Positions 51,368 to 60,471 are shown, counted from the stretch's first letter. The stretch is DNA of 64,000 nucleotides from Bradyrhizobium jicamae (GCF_018130215.1 NZ_JAFCKQ010000017.1:1-64000), one strand, 5' to 3'. Program-made: numbers and translations. The notes: generated by a model from the letters alone, not told the origin.

Positions 51368-52732
51368 CTAGGGTTGCATCGCCTTGGGAACGAACGCCTC
51401 GACCGTCACGCCGTCATCGCCGGAATTGACGCTGATCGTGCCGCCAAGCGCGAGGATTCGCTCACGCATCCCGGTCAAGCCGCGGCCGAGCTGGTGATCG
51501 GACCGCAGGCCGCGCCCGTTGTCGCTGACGCGCACCAGGGCGCAGCCGCGGCTGTCATGCACGCCGGTCTGCCGCTCCGCAGGCTCCACGGTGATGTGGA
51601 CCGCAGTCGCGTCGGCATGCCGGAAGACATTGGTGAGCGCCTCCTGCACGATGCGGTAGATCGTGAGATCGGCAGTCTCGCCGGTGTCGCCGAGCGCGCC
51701 CGAAATGCTGCTCTCGATCTCGACCTCGGGATGAGTCTCGCTCCATAATCGAACCAGTGCACCGAGTGCCTCGCGCAGCCCGAGCTCGGCAAGGCCAACG
51801 GGCCGCAATCGTTCGAGAATGCGGCGGGTGAATTGCTGGAGCGCGTTGACCTGCTCGAGGATGGCGTTGCCGTGCCTGCGCAGCGCCGCGGGATCGGGAC
51901 TGTGGACTTCGGACAATCGCGTCAAAGCACCGGCATGCGCACGCAACGCGAACAGATAGGGCCCGAACTCGTCGTGCAGCTCGCGCGCGACCTCCTTGCG
52001 CTCGGAATCCTGCAGCGACACGGCGCGCTCGGCGAGGCGCCGCTTGCTCTCCACCGCCTCGCCCAGGGTGGCGGCCAAATGGTTCAACTTGGCACAGATC
52101 GCGGCAAGTTCGGGCGAGCCGCCGGGCTCGACGCGGGCATCGTAGAAGCCCGCCTCGATGTTGGTCATGGCCTGCGACAGTGCCTCCAGCGGCGCAAGCG
52201 CGCGGCCGACCACCAGCATGGTCACGAGAAACAGCGCGACCGCGATCGCGGAGCCGACCTCGAGCTGGGTCACGATGCCGTCCCATATCTCGGCCATCTC
52301 GTCGTCGGGATGCGAGGTGATGAGCAGCGACTGCGCCTCGCCGCGAATCGAGATCGGGACCCGCACCGAGGTCTGCTCGGGATGCACCAGCGCGACGAAC
52401 CATGCCGGCGGGGCGCGCTGATCGCCGGCCTCCTCGCGAGCTTCGCGCGCCCTCGCGGTCACGTCATCCTGCCTGGTGATGCTGACGTGGCGCAGCCGGG
52501 TCAGGTCCTGGACGATCTGGTCGAGCCGCGCATCCGGATCCGGCGCCTCCTTGAGACCGGCAACGATCGTCTCGACGAACTCGCGGGCAAGGCGGATCAC
52601 GCTCTGGTCTTCGGCCTGGACGCGCGGCCCGGCTTCCAGCACCAGCCGCGCAATATTGATGCCGAGCCCCAGCGCCAGGATCAGCGCCAGCAGCAGGTTG
52701 ATGCGCGCGCGCAGGGATAGTTTTCGCCACAT
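51368..52732 (-). CDS. NarX/LuxR-type two-component sensor histidine kinase
   Basis: A 454-residue kinase. TM1 is LNLLLALILALGLGINIARLV-like (residues 10-33), a periplasmic domain of about 120 residues holds RLRHVSITRQDDVTARAR, and TM2 is SAIAVALFLVTMLVVGRAL followed by a HAMP-like part. HisKA_3 has the phospho-acceptor His in RKEVARELHDEFGPYLFALR. The ATPase domain has VQEALTNVFRHADA and GRGLTGMRERI. It is divergent from its probable partner, the response regulator at 52909, rather than in an operon with it. By location it senses a signal for methanol or lanthanide gene control. Confidence 0.88.
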   Translation of the reverse strand: MWRKLSLRARINLLLALILALGLGINIARLVLEAGPRVQAEDQSVIRLAREFVETIVAGLKEAPDPDARLDQIVQDLTRLRHVSITRQDDVTARAREAREEAGDQRAPPAWFVALVHPEQTSVRVPISIRGEAQSLLITSHPDDEMAEIWDGIVTQLEVGSAIAVALFLVTMLVVGRALAPLEALSQAMTNIEAGFYDARVEPGGSPELAAICAKLNHLAATLGEAVESKRRLAERAVSLQDSERKEVARELHDEFGPYLFALRAHAGALTRLSEVHSPDPAALRRHGNAILEQVNALQQFTRRILERLRPVGLAELGLREALGALVRLWSETHPEVEIESSISGALGDTGETADLTIYRIVQEALTNVFRHADATAVHITVEPAERQTGVHDSRGCALVRVSDNGRGLRSDHQLGRGLTGMRERILALGGTISVNSGDDGVTVEAFVPKAMQP

Positions 52733-52908
52733 TGCGTTGCCCCGGACCGTGAGGTCCTCCTCCCAGAGGATCGTTGACAGCCAAATTCGGCCGGCTATCT
52801 AATCGCAGCCTACTGCAATCTTGCGCGTGGTGCACAACCGGTTCCACCTCACATCGCGCGCGACGGTGCGATGATGAATGGATCGAAGCAGGTCGACGGG
52901 ACAACGCC

Positions 52909-53529
52909 ATGCGCATTCTGATCGTGGATGATCATCCCATCGTCGCCTCGGGCTGCCGCACCGTGTTCGCCGACGAACCCGAGATCGTCCTGCTCGAGGC
53001 GGCCGATGCCGAGAGCGGCGAGCGGGCCTTCGTTGCCGAGAAGCCCGACGTCTGCGTGATCGACATCAACCTGCCGACAGTGTCGGGATTCGAGTTGGCC
53101 CGCCGCATCCTGGCGCGGGACGCCGCCGCACGCATCATCATGTTCAGCATGAACGACGACCCGGTGTTCGCTGCCCGCGCCATCGATATTGGCGCCAAGG
53201 GCTACGTTTCGAAGACGGGCGACCCGAACGACCTCGTGGAGGCGATCCGCGAGGTCGGCAATGGCGGCGTCTATCTGCCGCCTGCGATCGCGCGCAGCGT
53301 CGCCTTCGCGCGGCCGTCCTTCGCGCAGAACCCGCTGTCGAAGCTGACCTCGCGCGAGATGGAGATCCTGCGCCTGCTCAGTTCCGGCAAGAGCCTGTCG
53401 GAGATCGCCTGGCTCGTTCATTCCTCCTACAAGACTGTCGCAAACACGTCATCGATCATGCGCCAAAAGCTCGGCGTGCGGACATCGGCGGAGCTCGTGC
53501 GATTGGCGATCGAGAGCGGCGTCGCCTGA
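52909..53529 (+). CDS. NarL/FixJ-family response regulator
   Basis: A 206-residue regulator. The receiver has the acidic pair RILIVDDHPIVASG, phospho-acceptor Asp in VCVIDINLPTVSGF (about residue 53) and Lys in GAKGYVSKTG. The LuxR-type helix-turn-helix is SKLTSREMEILRLLSSGKSLSEIAWLVHSSYKTVANTSSIMRQKLGV, where most family members read KTV(S/K)xH. ATG at 52909 is preferred; the upstream frame is non-coding. It lies 29 bases upstream of the S-formylglutathione hydrolase gene and is probably co-transcribed. It probably acts on the palindromes near xoxF and the receptor. Confidence 0.9.
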   Translation: MRILIVDDHPIVASGCRTVFADEPEIVLLEAADAESGERAFVAEKPDVCVIDINLPTVSGFELARRILARDAAARIIMFSMNDDPVFAARAIDIGAKGYVSKTGDPNDLVEAIREVGNGGVYLPPAIARSVAFARPSFAQNPLSKLTSREMEILRLLSSGKSLSEIAWLVHSSYKTVANTSSIMRQKLGVRTSAELVRLAIESGVA

Positions 53530-53558
53530 CGCCTAACCCATTATCCAGGATCACGACG

Positions 53559-54398
53559 ATGCAGACTGTTTCCCAGAACAAATCCCATGGCGGCGTCCAG
53601 GGTGTGTATCGGCACCAGAGCCGCGAGACCAGGACCGACATGACTTTCTCGGTCTTCGTGCCGGAGCATTCGGCCGGCGCGAAGCTGCCGGTCGTCACCT
53701 ATCTCTCCGGCCTGACCTGCACCCACGCCAATGTCACCGAGAAAGGTGAGTTCCGCGCGGCGTGCGCCGAGCTCGGGCTGATCTTCGTTGCTCCCGACAC
53801 CAGCCCGCGCGGCGAAGGCGTGCCCGGCGATCCCGCCAATTCGTATGATTTCGGGCTTGGCGCCGGCTTCTATGTCGACGCCACCGAAGAGCCATTTGCT
53901 CGCAACTATCGCATGTGGAGCTACGTCACCGGGGAATTGCCTGACCTGATCACCGAGCATTTCCCCGTCGACGGCAAGCGGCAATCGATCCTCGGCCACT
54001 CCATGGGCGGCCATGGTGCGCTGACGGTGGCGCTGCGCCATCCCGATCGCTATCGCGCGGCGAGCGCCTTTGCGCCGATCGTGGCCCCCTCGCAGGTGCC
54101 ATGGGGCAACAAGGCGCTCGGCGGCTACCTCGGCGGCAACAAGGCCGCCTGGCGAAAACATGACGCGGTCGCGCTGATCGAGGATGGCGCGCGTTTCTCC
54201 GGGTTGCTCGTCGACTACGGCGACGCCGACCAGTTCCTCGCCGAGCAGCTGCGGCCCGAACTGCTGAAGAGCGCGTGCGAGAAGGCCAACATCCCCCTCA
54301 CCTTGCGGCGCCAGCCGGGTTACGACCACAGCTACTACTTCATCTCGACCTTCATGGCCGATCATCTGCGCTGGCACGCGGCGCGACTGAAGGGCTGA
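53559..54398 (+). CDS. fghA: S-formylglutathione hydrolase
   Basis: A 279-residue serine hydrolase of the esterase D type. It splits S-formylglutathione to formate and glutathione, the last step of formaldehyde detoxification. Family signatures: VTYLSGLTCTHANVTEKGEF, DTSPRGEGVPGD, nucleophile Ser in ILGHSMGGHGA, the Asp in LVDYGDADQFL and the His in PGYDHSYYFIS. It is separated from the gfa/adhC genes by the regulators and receptor, on the other strand, after the response regulator gene. Confidence 0.95.
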   Translation: MQTVSQNKSHGGVQGVYRHQSRETRTDMTFSVFVPEHSAGAKLPVVTYLSGLTCTHANVTEKGEFRAACAELGLIFVAPDTSPRGEGVPGDPANSYDFGLGAGFYVDATEEPFARNYRMWSYVTGELPDLITEHFPVDGKRQSILGHSMGGHGALTVALRHPDRYRAASAFAPIVAPSQVPWGNKALGGYLGGNKAAWRKHDAVALIEDGARFSGLLVDYGDADQFLAEQLRPELLKSACEKANIPLTLRRQPGYDHSYYFISTFMADHLRWHAARLKG

Positions 54399-54413
54399 TC
54401 TATTGCGGCTGAT

Positions 54414-54929
54414 TTACTGCGGCTGCGGCGCGCCGTAATTCGGCGCGAGCAGCCGATTGCGCACGAGATAGCCGGTGGCGCGCGCCCAGGATTCGTCGGT
54501 GTTGCCGCGCATGTCGGCGCTCGCCGCCGCGAGCAATTGCCCGCTATGCACGTCGCGCAGATAGAGATTGATGTTGAGGATGAGGTTGGAGACCTTCTGG
54601 ACCACGCCGGTGATCTCGAGATCGGCACCGAGCTCGCCCGCCAGTTTCAGGTCGCAGCCGCCGCAGGCCTGAAGATTGCTGCCATGCGCCGCAGCATTGA
54701 CGGGCGCGATGTCGAGAACGCGGAACTTGCCCGACTCACCCAGCTCCTTCCGAACCTGATCACCGACATGCATGAGACGCGCCTGCTCGTCAGCCCGCGG
54801 CCCGCTGACTTCACCCTGCAGGCTGGTATCGATCATCTCGAGATCGAACACCGCAAGCTTCGGCGGTTCGGCACGGGCGGTTGCCGACATCAGCAACAAG
54901 GGAACGACGAGGATCAGCAACGATCTCAT
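54414..54929 (-). CDS. Exported DUF2380/DUF3280-type protein of the quinoprotein locus
   Basis: A 171-residue protein with a signal peptide (RSLLILVVPLLLMSATARA). The mature part KLAVFDLEMIDTSLQGE, GADLEITGVVQKVSNLILNINLYLRDV and SGQLLAAASADMRGNTDESWARATGYLV matches, from memory, a DUF family often encoded beside PQQ-dehydrogenase-associated ABC genes. CGGCD holds a pair of Cys. It is divergent from the substrate-binding protein gene at 55044 with 114 bases between, so the two probably share a control region. Function unknown. Confidence 0.7.
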   Translation of the reverse strand: MRSLLILVVPLLLMSATARAEPPKLAVFDLEMIDTSLQGEVSGPRADEQARLMHVGDQVRKELGESGKFRVLDIAPVNAAAHGSNLQACGGCDLKLAGELGADLEITGVVQKVSNLILNINLYLRDVHSGQLLAAASADMRGNTDESWARATGYLVRNRLLAPNYGAPQPQ

Positions 54930-55043
54930 GATTGTGAACCGGACGAAATTTGTAACCTCACGACGGCCGAAGGCAGGGGTTGCAAGCTAGGGCAATTCAG
55001 TCATCTTGCAAGCCAAGAGAAGGATGATGTGACGGGAGGAGTC

Positions 55044-56225
55044 ATGTTGCGATGGCTGATCGGCACGATTGCGTTCGGCATGATCGCCTCCCGGGCGCTC
55101 GCTGCCGATCCGGTCGAAATCCATATCGGCTATCTCGGCCATGCCGGCGTCAAGTCGACGCTGTCGCTGGTCGAACAACCCGCCGACAATGACGGCCTCG
55201 CCGGCGCCCGCCTTGCGCTCGAGGACAACAATACGACCGGCAAGTTCCTCAACCAGCACTTCGTCCTCGATGAGGTCAGGCTGAAGGACGGCGACGACGT
55301 CGCCAAGGCCGCGAGCGATCTCGCCGGCCGCGACGATTACATCATCACCGACCTGCCGGCCGACGCGCTGCTCAAGGTCGCCGACACCTTGCGCGATCGG
55401 GGCACGCTGCTGCTCAATGCCGGCGCGATCGACGACCGGCTGCGCGAGCAGGACTGCCGCGCCAACGTCATCCACGTCGCGCCGACCCGCACGATGCTTG
55501 CGGACGCGCTCGCGCAATACCTGATCTGGAAGCAGTGGAAGCGCTGGCTCCTGGTGGTCGGCTCACATGATCCGGACAAGCTTTACGCCGACGCGCTGCG
55601 CCGCGCGGCCACGCGCTTCGGCGCCAAGATCGTCCAGGAACGCACCTTCGAGGATACCGGCGGCGCGCGCCGTACCGACTCTGGCGTGACCTTGATCCAG
55701 CGCCAGATGCCGGTGTTCACACAGCAGGCGCCGGCCTATGACGTGCTCGTCGCGGCCGACGAGAGTCAGGTGTTCGCGGACTATCTGCCCTACCGGACCT
55801 GGGATCCGCGACCGGTGGCCGGCTCGGCCGGCCTGGTGCCGACGAGCTGGGACGCGGCCCATGACCAGTGGGGTGCGATCCAGATCCAGAACCGTTTCGC
55901 GAAACTGAACATGCGGCACATGACTGCGCTCGACATGCAGGCCTGGACCGCGGCGCGCATGATCGGAGAAGCAACCTCGCGCACCAATTCGGGCGACCCG
56001 AAGAAGGTCGTCCCCTTCATCAAGAGCCCGGGCTTCTCGGTCGCCGCCTTCAAGGGCACGCGGCTGACCTTGCGGGACTGGAATTGGCAGCTCCGCCAGC
56101 CGATCCTGCTGTCCGACGGGCGCATGGTCGTCTCGGTCTCGCCGCAGGAGGGCTTCCTGCATCAGGTCTCCGAGCTCGACACGCTCGGTGTTGACCGGCC
56201 CGAGACGAAATGCAAGCTGCAGTGA
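55044..56225 (+). CDS. Periplasmic ABC substrate-binding protein of the PQQ-dehydrogenase system (LutA-like)
   Basis: A 393-residue exported protein: signal peptide LIGTIAFGMIASRALA, then VEIHIGYLGHAGVKSTLSLVEQP and GLAGARLALEDNNTTGKFLN, as in branched-chain amino-acid type binding folds. The later half has WKRWLLVVGSHDPDKLYADALRRAATRFGAKIVQERTFEDT. It belongs to the family annotated as substrate-binding component of the PQQ-dependent alcohol dehydrogenase ABC system. GGGAGGA precedes the ATG. First gene of a five-gene operon with propeller, ATPase, permease and exported protein. A role in lanthanide or PQQ-linked transport is plausible but unproven. Confidence 0.85.
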   Translation: MLRWLIGTIAFGMIASRALAADPVEIHIGYLGHAGVKSTLSLVEQPADNDGLAGARLALEDNNTTGKFLNQHFVLDEVRLKDGDDVAKAASDLAGRDDYIITDLPADALLKVADTLRDRGTLLLNAGAIDDRLREQDCRANVIHVAPTRTMLADALAQYLIWKQWKRWLLVVGSHDPDKLYADALRRAATRFGAKIVQERTFEDTGGARRTDSGVTLIQRQMPVFTQQAPAYDVLVAADESQVFADYLPYRTWDPRPVAGSAGLVPTSWDAAHDQWGAIQIQNRFAKLNMRHMTALDMQAWTAARMIGEATSRTNSGDPKKVVPFIKSPGFSVAAFKGTRLTLRDWNWQLRQPILLSDGRMVVSVSPQEGFLHQVSELDTLGVDRPETKCKLQ

Positions 56226-56239
56226 GGGAGAACCAGGGA

Positions 56240-57211
56240 ATGTGGCGCCGTTGTCTGCTCGCTGGAATGTTCGCGTGGCTCGCCGCGATGGCGCCGGCAT
56301 CTGCATTCGTAGCCTATGTCTCCAACGAGAAGGGCAACACCGTCTCGGTGATCGACTCCGACAGCTGGACCGTGACCAAGACCATCAAGGTCGGCCAGCG
56401 GCCGCGCGGAATCGAGTTCTCGCGCGACGGCAAGTTCGTGTGGGTGGCGGTCGGCGATGACGACACCATCCAGGTGATCGACACCAAGACCCAGGAAATC
56501 GTCGACACCCTGCCCTCCGGTCCCGACCCCGAGCTGTTCACCCAGGATGCCGCGGGCAAGACCATGTATGTCGCCAACGAGAACGACAATACGGTCACCG
56601 TGATCGATCTGGCGACGCGGGCGCGGGTCGGCGACATCCAGGTGGGTGTCGAGCCCGAGGGCATGGCGGTCAGCCCGGACGGCAAGATCCTGATCAACAC
56701 GTCCGAGACCACCAACATGGCGCATTTCATCGACACCGCGACGCGCAAGATCGTCGCCAACGTGCTGGTCGATTCGCGGCCGCGGTTCGCCGCGTTCAAG
56801 CGCGACGGTTCCGAATTGTGGGTCTCGTCCGAGATCGGCGGAACGGTGTCGATCATCGATCCCGTCAAGCATGAGGTGACCGGCAAGATCAATTTCGAGA
56901 TTCCGGGCCTGCGCAGCGAGGCGATCCAGCCGGTCGGCATCGGCATGACGAGGGACGGCAAGACTGCGTTTGTCGCACTCGGCCCGGCCAACCGCGTCGC
57001 GGTCGTCGACGGCGCGACGCACAAGGTCATCAAATATCTGCTCGTGGGCCAGCGGGTCTGGCACATGGATTTCACGCCCGACGAAAAATACCTGCTGGTC
57101 ACCAACGGCGTCTCCAACGACGTCTCGGTGATCGACGTCGCCGCCCAGAAGGTGATCAAGACCATCCAGGTCGGTGAGTTACCCTGGGGAATCACGATCG
57201 CGCCCCAATGA
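56240..57211 (+). CDS. YVTN beta-propeller protein of the PQQ-dehydrogenase system
   Basis: A 323-residue exported seven-bladed propeller. The signal peptide is CLLAGMFAWLAAMAPASA. Repeats follow the pattern VSVIDSDSWTVTKTIKVGQRPRGIEFS, VTVIDLATRARVGDIQVGVEPEGMAVS, VSIIDPVKHEVTGKI, ... up to VSVIDVAAQKVIKTIQVGELPWGI. It is the PQQ-dependent-catabolism-associated beta-propeller. Blades offer a protein-binding surface, so it may hold the binding protein or XoxF. AGGGA precedes the ATG; the stop overlaps the ATPase start (ATGA). Confidence 0.88.
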   Translation: MWRRCLLAGMFAWLAAMAPASAFVAYVSNEKGNTVSVIDSDSWTVTKTIKVGQRPRGIEFSRDGKFVWVAVGDDDTIQVIDTKTQEIVDTLPSGPDPELFTQDAAGKTMYVANENDNTVTVIDLATRARVGDIQVGVEPEGMAVSPDGKILINTSETTNMAHFIDTATRKIVANVLVDSRPRFAAFKRDGSELWVSSEIGGTVSIIDPVKHEVTGKINFEIPGLRSEAIQPVGIGMTRDGKTAFVALGPANRVAVVDGATHKVIKYLLVGQRVWHMDFTPDEKYLLVTNGVSNDVSVIDVAAQKVIKTIQVGELPWGITIAPQ

Positions 57212-58014
57212 CCGCAACCGACGCACATATCGCGAGCCAACCGTTGCCGGACGCCGCTCCCGCCGGGCAGCCGGCGCTGTCGATCGGCAATGTCAGCCAC
57301 AGCTATGGTCCGCGCCGCGCGCTGATCGATGTCGACTTCACCGTCGCGCCGGCGAGCTTCACTGCGCTGCTCGGCCTCAACGGTGCGGGAAAGAGCACGC
57401 TGTTCTCGCTGGTGACGCGGCTGTTCGGCATCCAGACCGGCCGGATCAGCATCTTCGGCCACGACATCAGCCGCGCGCCGGGCGAGGCGCTCCGGCTGCT
57501 TGGCGTCGTGTTCCAGCCGCGAACGCTCGATCTCGACCTCTCGCTGACGCAGAACCTGCTCTATCACGCCGCGCTGCACGGCATCTCGCGGCGCGAGGCG
57601 CGGTTGCGCTCTGCCGAAGTGCTGGACCGCATCAAGCTTGCCGACCGCGCCGCCAGCAAGGTGCGCGACCTCTCCGGCGGCCAGATGCGGCGGCTCGAGA
57701 TCGCCCGCGCGCTGCTGCACCGGCCGCGCCTGCTGCTGCTCGATGAAGCTACCGTCGGCCTCGACGTCAAGGCGCGTGCCGACATCCTCGACCATGTCCG
57801 CCAGCTCGTCACCGAGCAGGGCATCGGCGTGCTCTGGGCGACGCATCTGTTCGACGAGATCATGCCGAGCGACGACCTCGTCGTGCTGCATCAGGGCCGC
57901 ATGCTCGCGCATGGCAAGGTGTCGCGCGTGATCGCCGAGGCCGGTGCCCAGGACGTCAACACCGCCTTCATGCGCCTGACCGGGACGGCGACACTCAACG
58001 GGAAGCCGGCATGA
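57208..58014 (+). CDS. ABC transporter ATP-binding protein of the PQQ-dehydrogenase system (LutE-like)
   Basis: A 268-residue ATPase: Walker A GLNGAGKSTLF, Q-loop GVVFQPRTLD, signature LSGGQMRRLEIARALL, Walker B RLLLLDEATVGLD, and H-loop WATHLFDE. The subfamily resembles NatA-type exporters (DrrA-like). It pairs with the permease that starts in its last codons. By homology with lut genes it powers handling of a lanthanide or lanthanophore across the inner membrane, or export of a factor. Confidence 0.9.
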   Translation: MTATDAHIASQPLPDAAPAGQPALSIGNVSHSYGPRRALIDVDFTVAPASFTALLGLNGAGKSTLFSLVTRLFGIQTGRISIFGHDISRAPGEALRLLGVVFQPRTLDLDLSLTQNLLYHAALHGISRREARLRSAEVLDRIKLADRAASKVRDLSGGQMRRLEIARALLHRPRLLLLDEATVGLDVKARADILDHVRQLVTEQGIGVLWATHLFDEIMPSDDLVVLHQGRMLAHGKVSRVIAEAGAQDVNTAFMRLTGTATLNGKPA

Positions 58015-58859
58015 CCAGCACGACCGCCACACCAGCGCGAACCGGCTTCTCGCCGTCGGAATACATCGTCTGCCTGAACGGCATCGTCTGGCGCGAGGCG
58101 CTGCGCTTCCTGCATCAGCGCGAGCGCTTCGTCTCGGCGCTGGTCAGGCCGCTGGTCTGGCTGTTCATCTTTGCCGCCGGCTTCCGCCAGGTGCTCGGCA
58201 TCTCGATCATCCCGCCCTACGAGACCTACATCCTCTACGAGGTCTATATCGCGCCGGGCCTGATGGCGATGATCCAGCTCTTCAACGGCATGCAGTCCTC
58301 GCTCTCGATGGTCTACGACCGCGAGATGGGCAACATGCGCACGCTGCTGGTGAGCCCGCTGCCGCGCGGCTATCTCCTGTTCTGCAAGCTGCTGGCCGGC
58401 ACCGCCGTCTCGCTGCTCCAGGTCTATGCATTCCTGGTGATCGCGTGGTTCTGGGACATCGCACCGCCGACGATCGGCTATCTGACGGTGTTGCCGGCGC
58501 TTGTGCTGTCCGGCCTGATGCTCGGCGCATTGGGCATGCTGATCTCATCGGGCATCAAGCAGCTCGAGAATTTCGCCGGCGTGATGAACTTTGTGATCTT
58601 TCCGATGTTCTTTGCATCGTCGGCCCTCTACCCGCTCTGGCGGGTGCAGGAAGGCAGCCCGATGCTTTATTATGTCTGCCAGTGCAATCCCTTCACGCAT
58701 GCGGTGGAACTGATCCGCTTTGCGCTCTATGGCAAGATGAACTGGGTCTCGCTCGCGGTCGTCGGGGGCTGCACGGTGGTCTTCATGGCCGGTGCGATCC
58801 TGGCTTACGATCCATCGCGCGGCCTGGTGCGCCGCGGCCCCGGCGGAGGTGAAGCATGA
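58011..58859 (+). CDS. ABC-2 type permease of the PQQ-dehydrogenase system (LutF-like)
   Basis: A 282-residue inner-membrane protein with six hydrophobic helices of the ABC-2 family: PLVWLFIFAAGFRQVLGI, GLMAMIQLFNGMQSSLSMVYDREMGNMRTLLVSPLPRGYLLFCKLLAGT (typical ABC-2 loop), and FAGVMNFVIFPMFFASSALYPLW. ATG overlaps the ATPase stop, so production is coupled. ABC-2 permeases are usually exporters, so export of a ligand, or of a siderophore-like molecule, should be considered alongside import. Confidence 0.88.
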   Translation: MTSTTATPARTGFSPSEYIVCLNGIVWREALRFLHQRERFVSALVRPLVWLFIFAAGFRQVLGISIIPPYETYILYEVYIAPGLMAMIQLFNGMQSSLSMVYDREMGNMRTLLVSPLPRGYLLFCKLLAGTAVSLLQVYAFLVIAWFWDIAPPTIGYLTVLPALVLSGLMLGALGMLISSGIKQLENFAGVMNFVIFPMFFASSALYPLWRVQEGSPMLYYVCQCNPFTHAVELIRFALYGKMNWVSLAVVGGCTVVFMAGAILAYDPSRGLVRRGPGGGEA

Positions 58860-59476
58860 TCACAGCCTGGCGGATCGCAATCGGCGCGGCGTTCGCTGTC
58901 GCACTGTCGAACCAGCCGGCGCGGGCCGCGGATCCGCGCTATCCGGATTGGCCTTGCGCGCAGGCCAAGGTGCCCGAGATCTCGGTGGCTGCCGTCTGGG
59001 CCGGGCCGCCGCTCGGCGACGCCGCAAACCAGTGGAAGGACGATCCGAAGATCAACGCGCTGGTGACGAAGGTCGCGGCGCGCCGCCTTCCGCTGGAGGA
59101 CGCCGAAAAGGAGATCGCCGGCTTCCTGTCGGCTGCGGCGGCGAACAAGGCGACTGCAGGAAAGCTGCTGTTTGCCGGCCTGTTCGACACACTCAACGCA
59201 CAGCGTGCCTCGGTCATGAACGGGCTCGAGCGCGTGATGCGCAAGCAGCGCGAGGCCGCGGAGAAGATCCGCTCCGATACGGTCGCGCTGCAGGCGCTGC
59301 AGGACGCGACGCCCCCCGATCAGGCCAAGGTCGACGAGCTCGGCAATCAACTGGTCTGGGAAACGCGGATTTTCGAGGACCGCCGCCGCGTGGTCAAATT
59401 CGTCTGCGAGGTGCCGACCACCATCGACCAGCGCCTGTTCGCACTGAGCCGCGCGATCCAGCAGGAACTCGACTGA
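58856..59476 (+). CDS. Exported protein, fifth gene of the PQQ-associated ABC operon
   Basis: A 206-residue protein: signal peptide AWRIAIGAAFAVALSNQPARA, then DPRYPDWPCAQAKVPEISVAAVWAGPPLGDAA. A long coiled-coil-like helix region follows (VMRKQREAAEKIRSDTVALQALQD; VDELGNQLVWETRIFEDRRRVV). It has two Cys, one near each end. I do not recognise a described function. Overlap of its ATG with the permease stop and its presence in related loci make it part of the system. Confidence 0.75.
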   Translation: MITAWRIAIGAAFAVALSNQPARAADPRYPDWPCAQAKVPEISVAAVWAGPPLGDAANQWKDDPKINALVTKVAARRLPLEDAEKEIAGFLSAAAANKATAGKLLFAGLFDTLNAQRASVMNGLERVMRKQREAAEKIRSDTVALQALQDATPPDQAKVDELGNQLVWETRIFEDRRRVVKFVCEVPTTIDQRLFALSRAIQQELD

Positions 59477-59588
59477 TCCTGCGGCAAATCGCCTCTGACG
59501 TCACCAAAGTATCGCGGCGACAGCGATCCGGAACCAATCGCGCGGTTCGCCCGTTGCCTCCGACTTACCTGTGAAGTGGGAGGCTTCG

Positions 59589-59882
59589 ATGAGAGCAGCC
59601 AAGATCGTCCTGACCGGCCTTGCGGCCGCGAGCCTGGTCACGTCAGCGGCTTTGGCCGAGCAATCCATGTCAGGAATGGTCACCAAGATTGACCGATTGG
59701 CCGGAACGATCACCATCCAGCCAATTCAAGCCGGCACCGTCGGTGCGGCCGGCGGCTCCGCTCAGGAGTACAAGGTTCCGAAGGGGCAATCACTCGAAGA
59801 GGTCCACGCCGGCGACAAGGTGACCTTCACCACCTCGGATAGCGGCAAGGCGATCGACAAGCTCGAAAAGCAAAAACCCTGA
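59589..59882 (+). CDS. Small exported protein, CusF/DUF1344-like
   Basis: A 97-residue protein: signal peptide AAKIVLTGLAAASLVTSAALA, then a small beta-barrel MSGMVTKIDRLAGTITIQP, QEYKVPKGQSLEEVHAGDKVTFTTSDSGKAIDKLE. The strand pattern is that of CusF or DUF1344 periplasmic metal-binding domains. The Met-x-x-Met near the start (SMSGM) could bind a metal. The ATG at 59589 is chosen because an upstream in-frame ATG (59571) would shift the signal. It is about 110 bases after the ABC operon, possibly in the same transcript. Confidence 0.65.
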   Translation: MRAAKIVLTGLAAASLVTSAALAEQSMSGMVTKIDRLAGTITIQPIQAGTVGAAGGSAQEYKVPKGQSLEEVHAGDKVTFTTSDSGKAIDKLEKQKP

Positions 59883-59907
59883 TGCTTGAAACGCGCGAGC
59901 GCGGAGA

Positions 59908-60471
59908 TCATTTCTCCCCGCTCCCGCGCGGCTCCGGCTCCGCATTCGCGAGCGGCAGCAGGGCGCGCTCCCAGCCGTCGGTTCCATCCGGATACCAGGC
60001 GACGTTGCGGTAGCCATAGGACAGCACGCGCTTGGCGGCGTTCCAGGACATCCAGCAGTTCTCCTGGCAGTAGATCACGAGCAGTGTCGAGATATTGCCG
60101 TGAGAGGCGCGGGACACACCGTCGCGCAGATACGTCTCCGTTGCGGCAGCGAGCTTGCCGTAGCCGGTATCGGGCAGCCAGATGCTGCCGGGAATATCGG
60201 GCCGCGGCTTGTCACGCCACACCGTGCCTTCAGGCAGATTGGCAGGCTTCGGCGCACGTGGCAGCACGTCGATGAAGACGCCGGACTTGTCGCGCCAGAT
60301 TTTTTCGGCGTCCTCGGTCGTGAGCACCCGCGCCCCTGAAAGCGTCGCGGGCACCGGGGAACGATAGTCCTCGGTGCGATAGCCATCGGGCTCGGCAGGC
60401 TTGTCCTGCGCGAAAGCCGGTGCGAGGGCCGCGATCATCGCGGCCAGCACGCCTGCGGGCAGGCACCTCAT
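59908..60471 (-). CDS. PQQ-dependent-catabolism-associated CXXCW-motif protein
   Basis: A 187-residue exported rhodanese-like protein. The signal peptide is AGVLAAMIAALAPAFA. It has VLTTEDAEKIWRDKSGVFIDVLPR and the hallmark LLVIYCQENCWMSWNAAKRVLSYGYRNVAWYPDGTDGWE, where Cys-Gln-Glu-Asn-Cys-Trp is the family motif. Two Cys in this loop could relay electrons or sulfur. Its start overlaps the stop of xoxJ (ATGA), so the two form an operon. Confidence 0.88.
   Translation of the reverse strand: MRCLPAGVLAAMIAALAPAFAQDKPAEPDGYRTEDYRSPVPATLSGARVLTTEDAEKIWRDKSGVFIDVLPRAPKPANLPEGTVWRDKPRPDIPGSIWLPDTGYGKLAAATETYLRDGVSRASHGNISTLLVIYCQENCWMSWNAAKRVLSYGYRNVAWYPDGTDGWERALLPLANAEPEPRGSGEK

Noticed and set aside
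49981..51429. A 482-codon open frame on plus opposite the TonB receptor
   Set aside because: Antisense shadow of the receptor gene, with typical biased composition.
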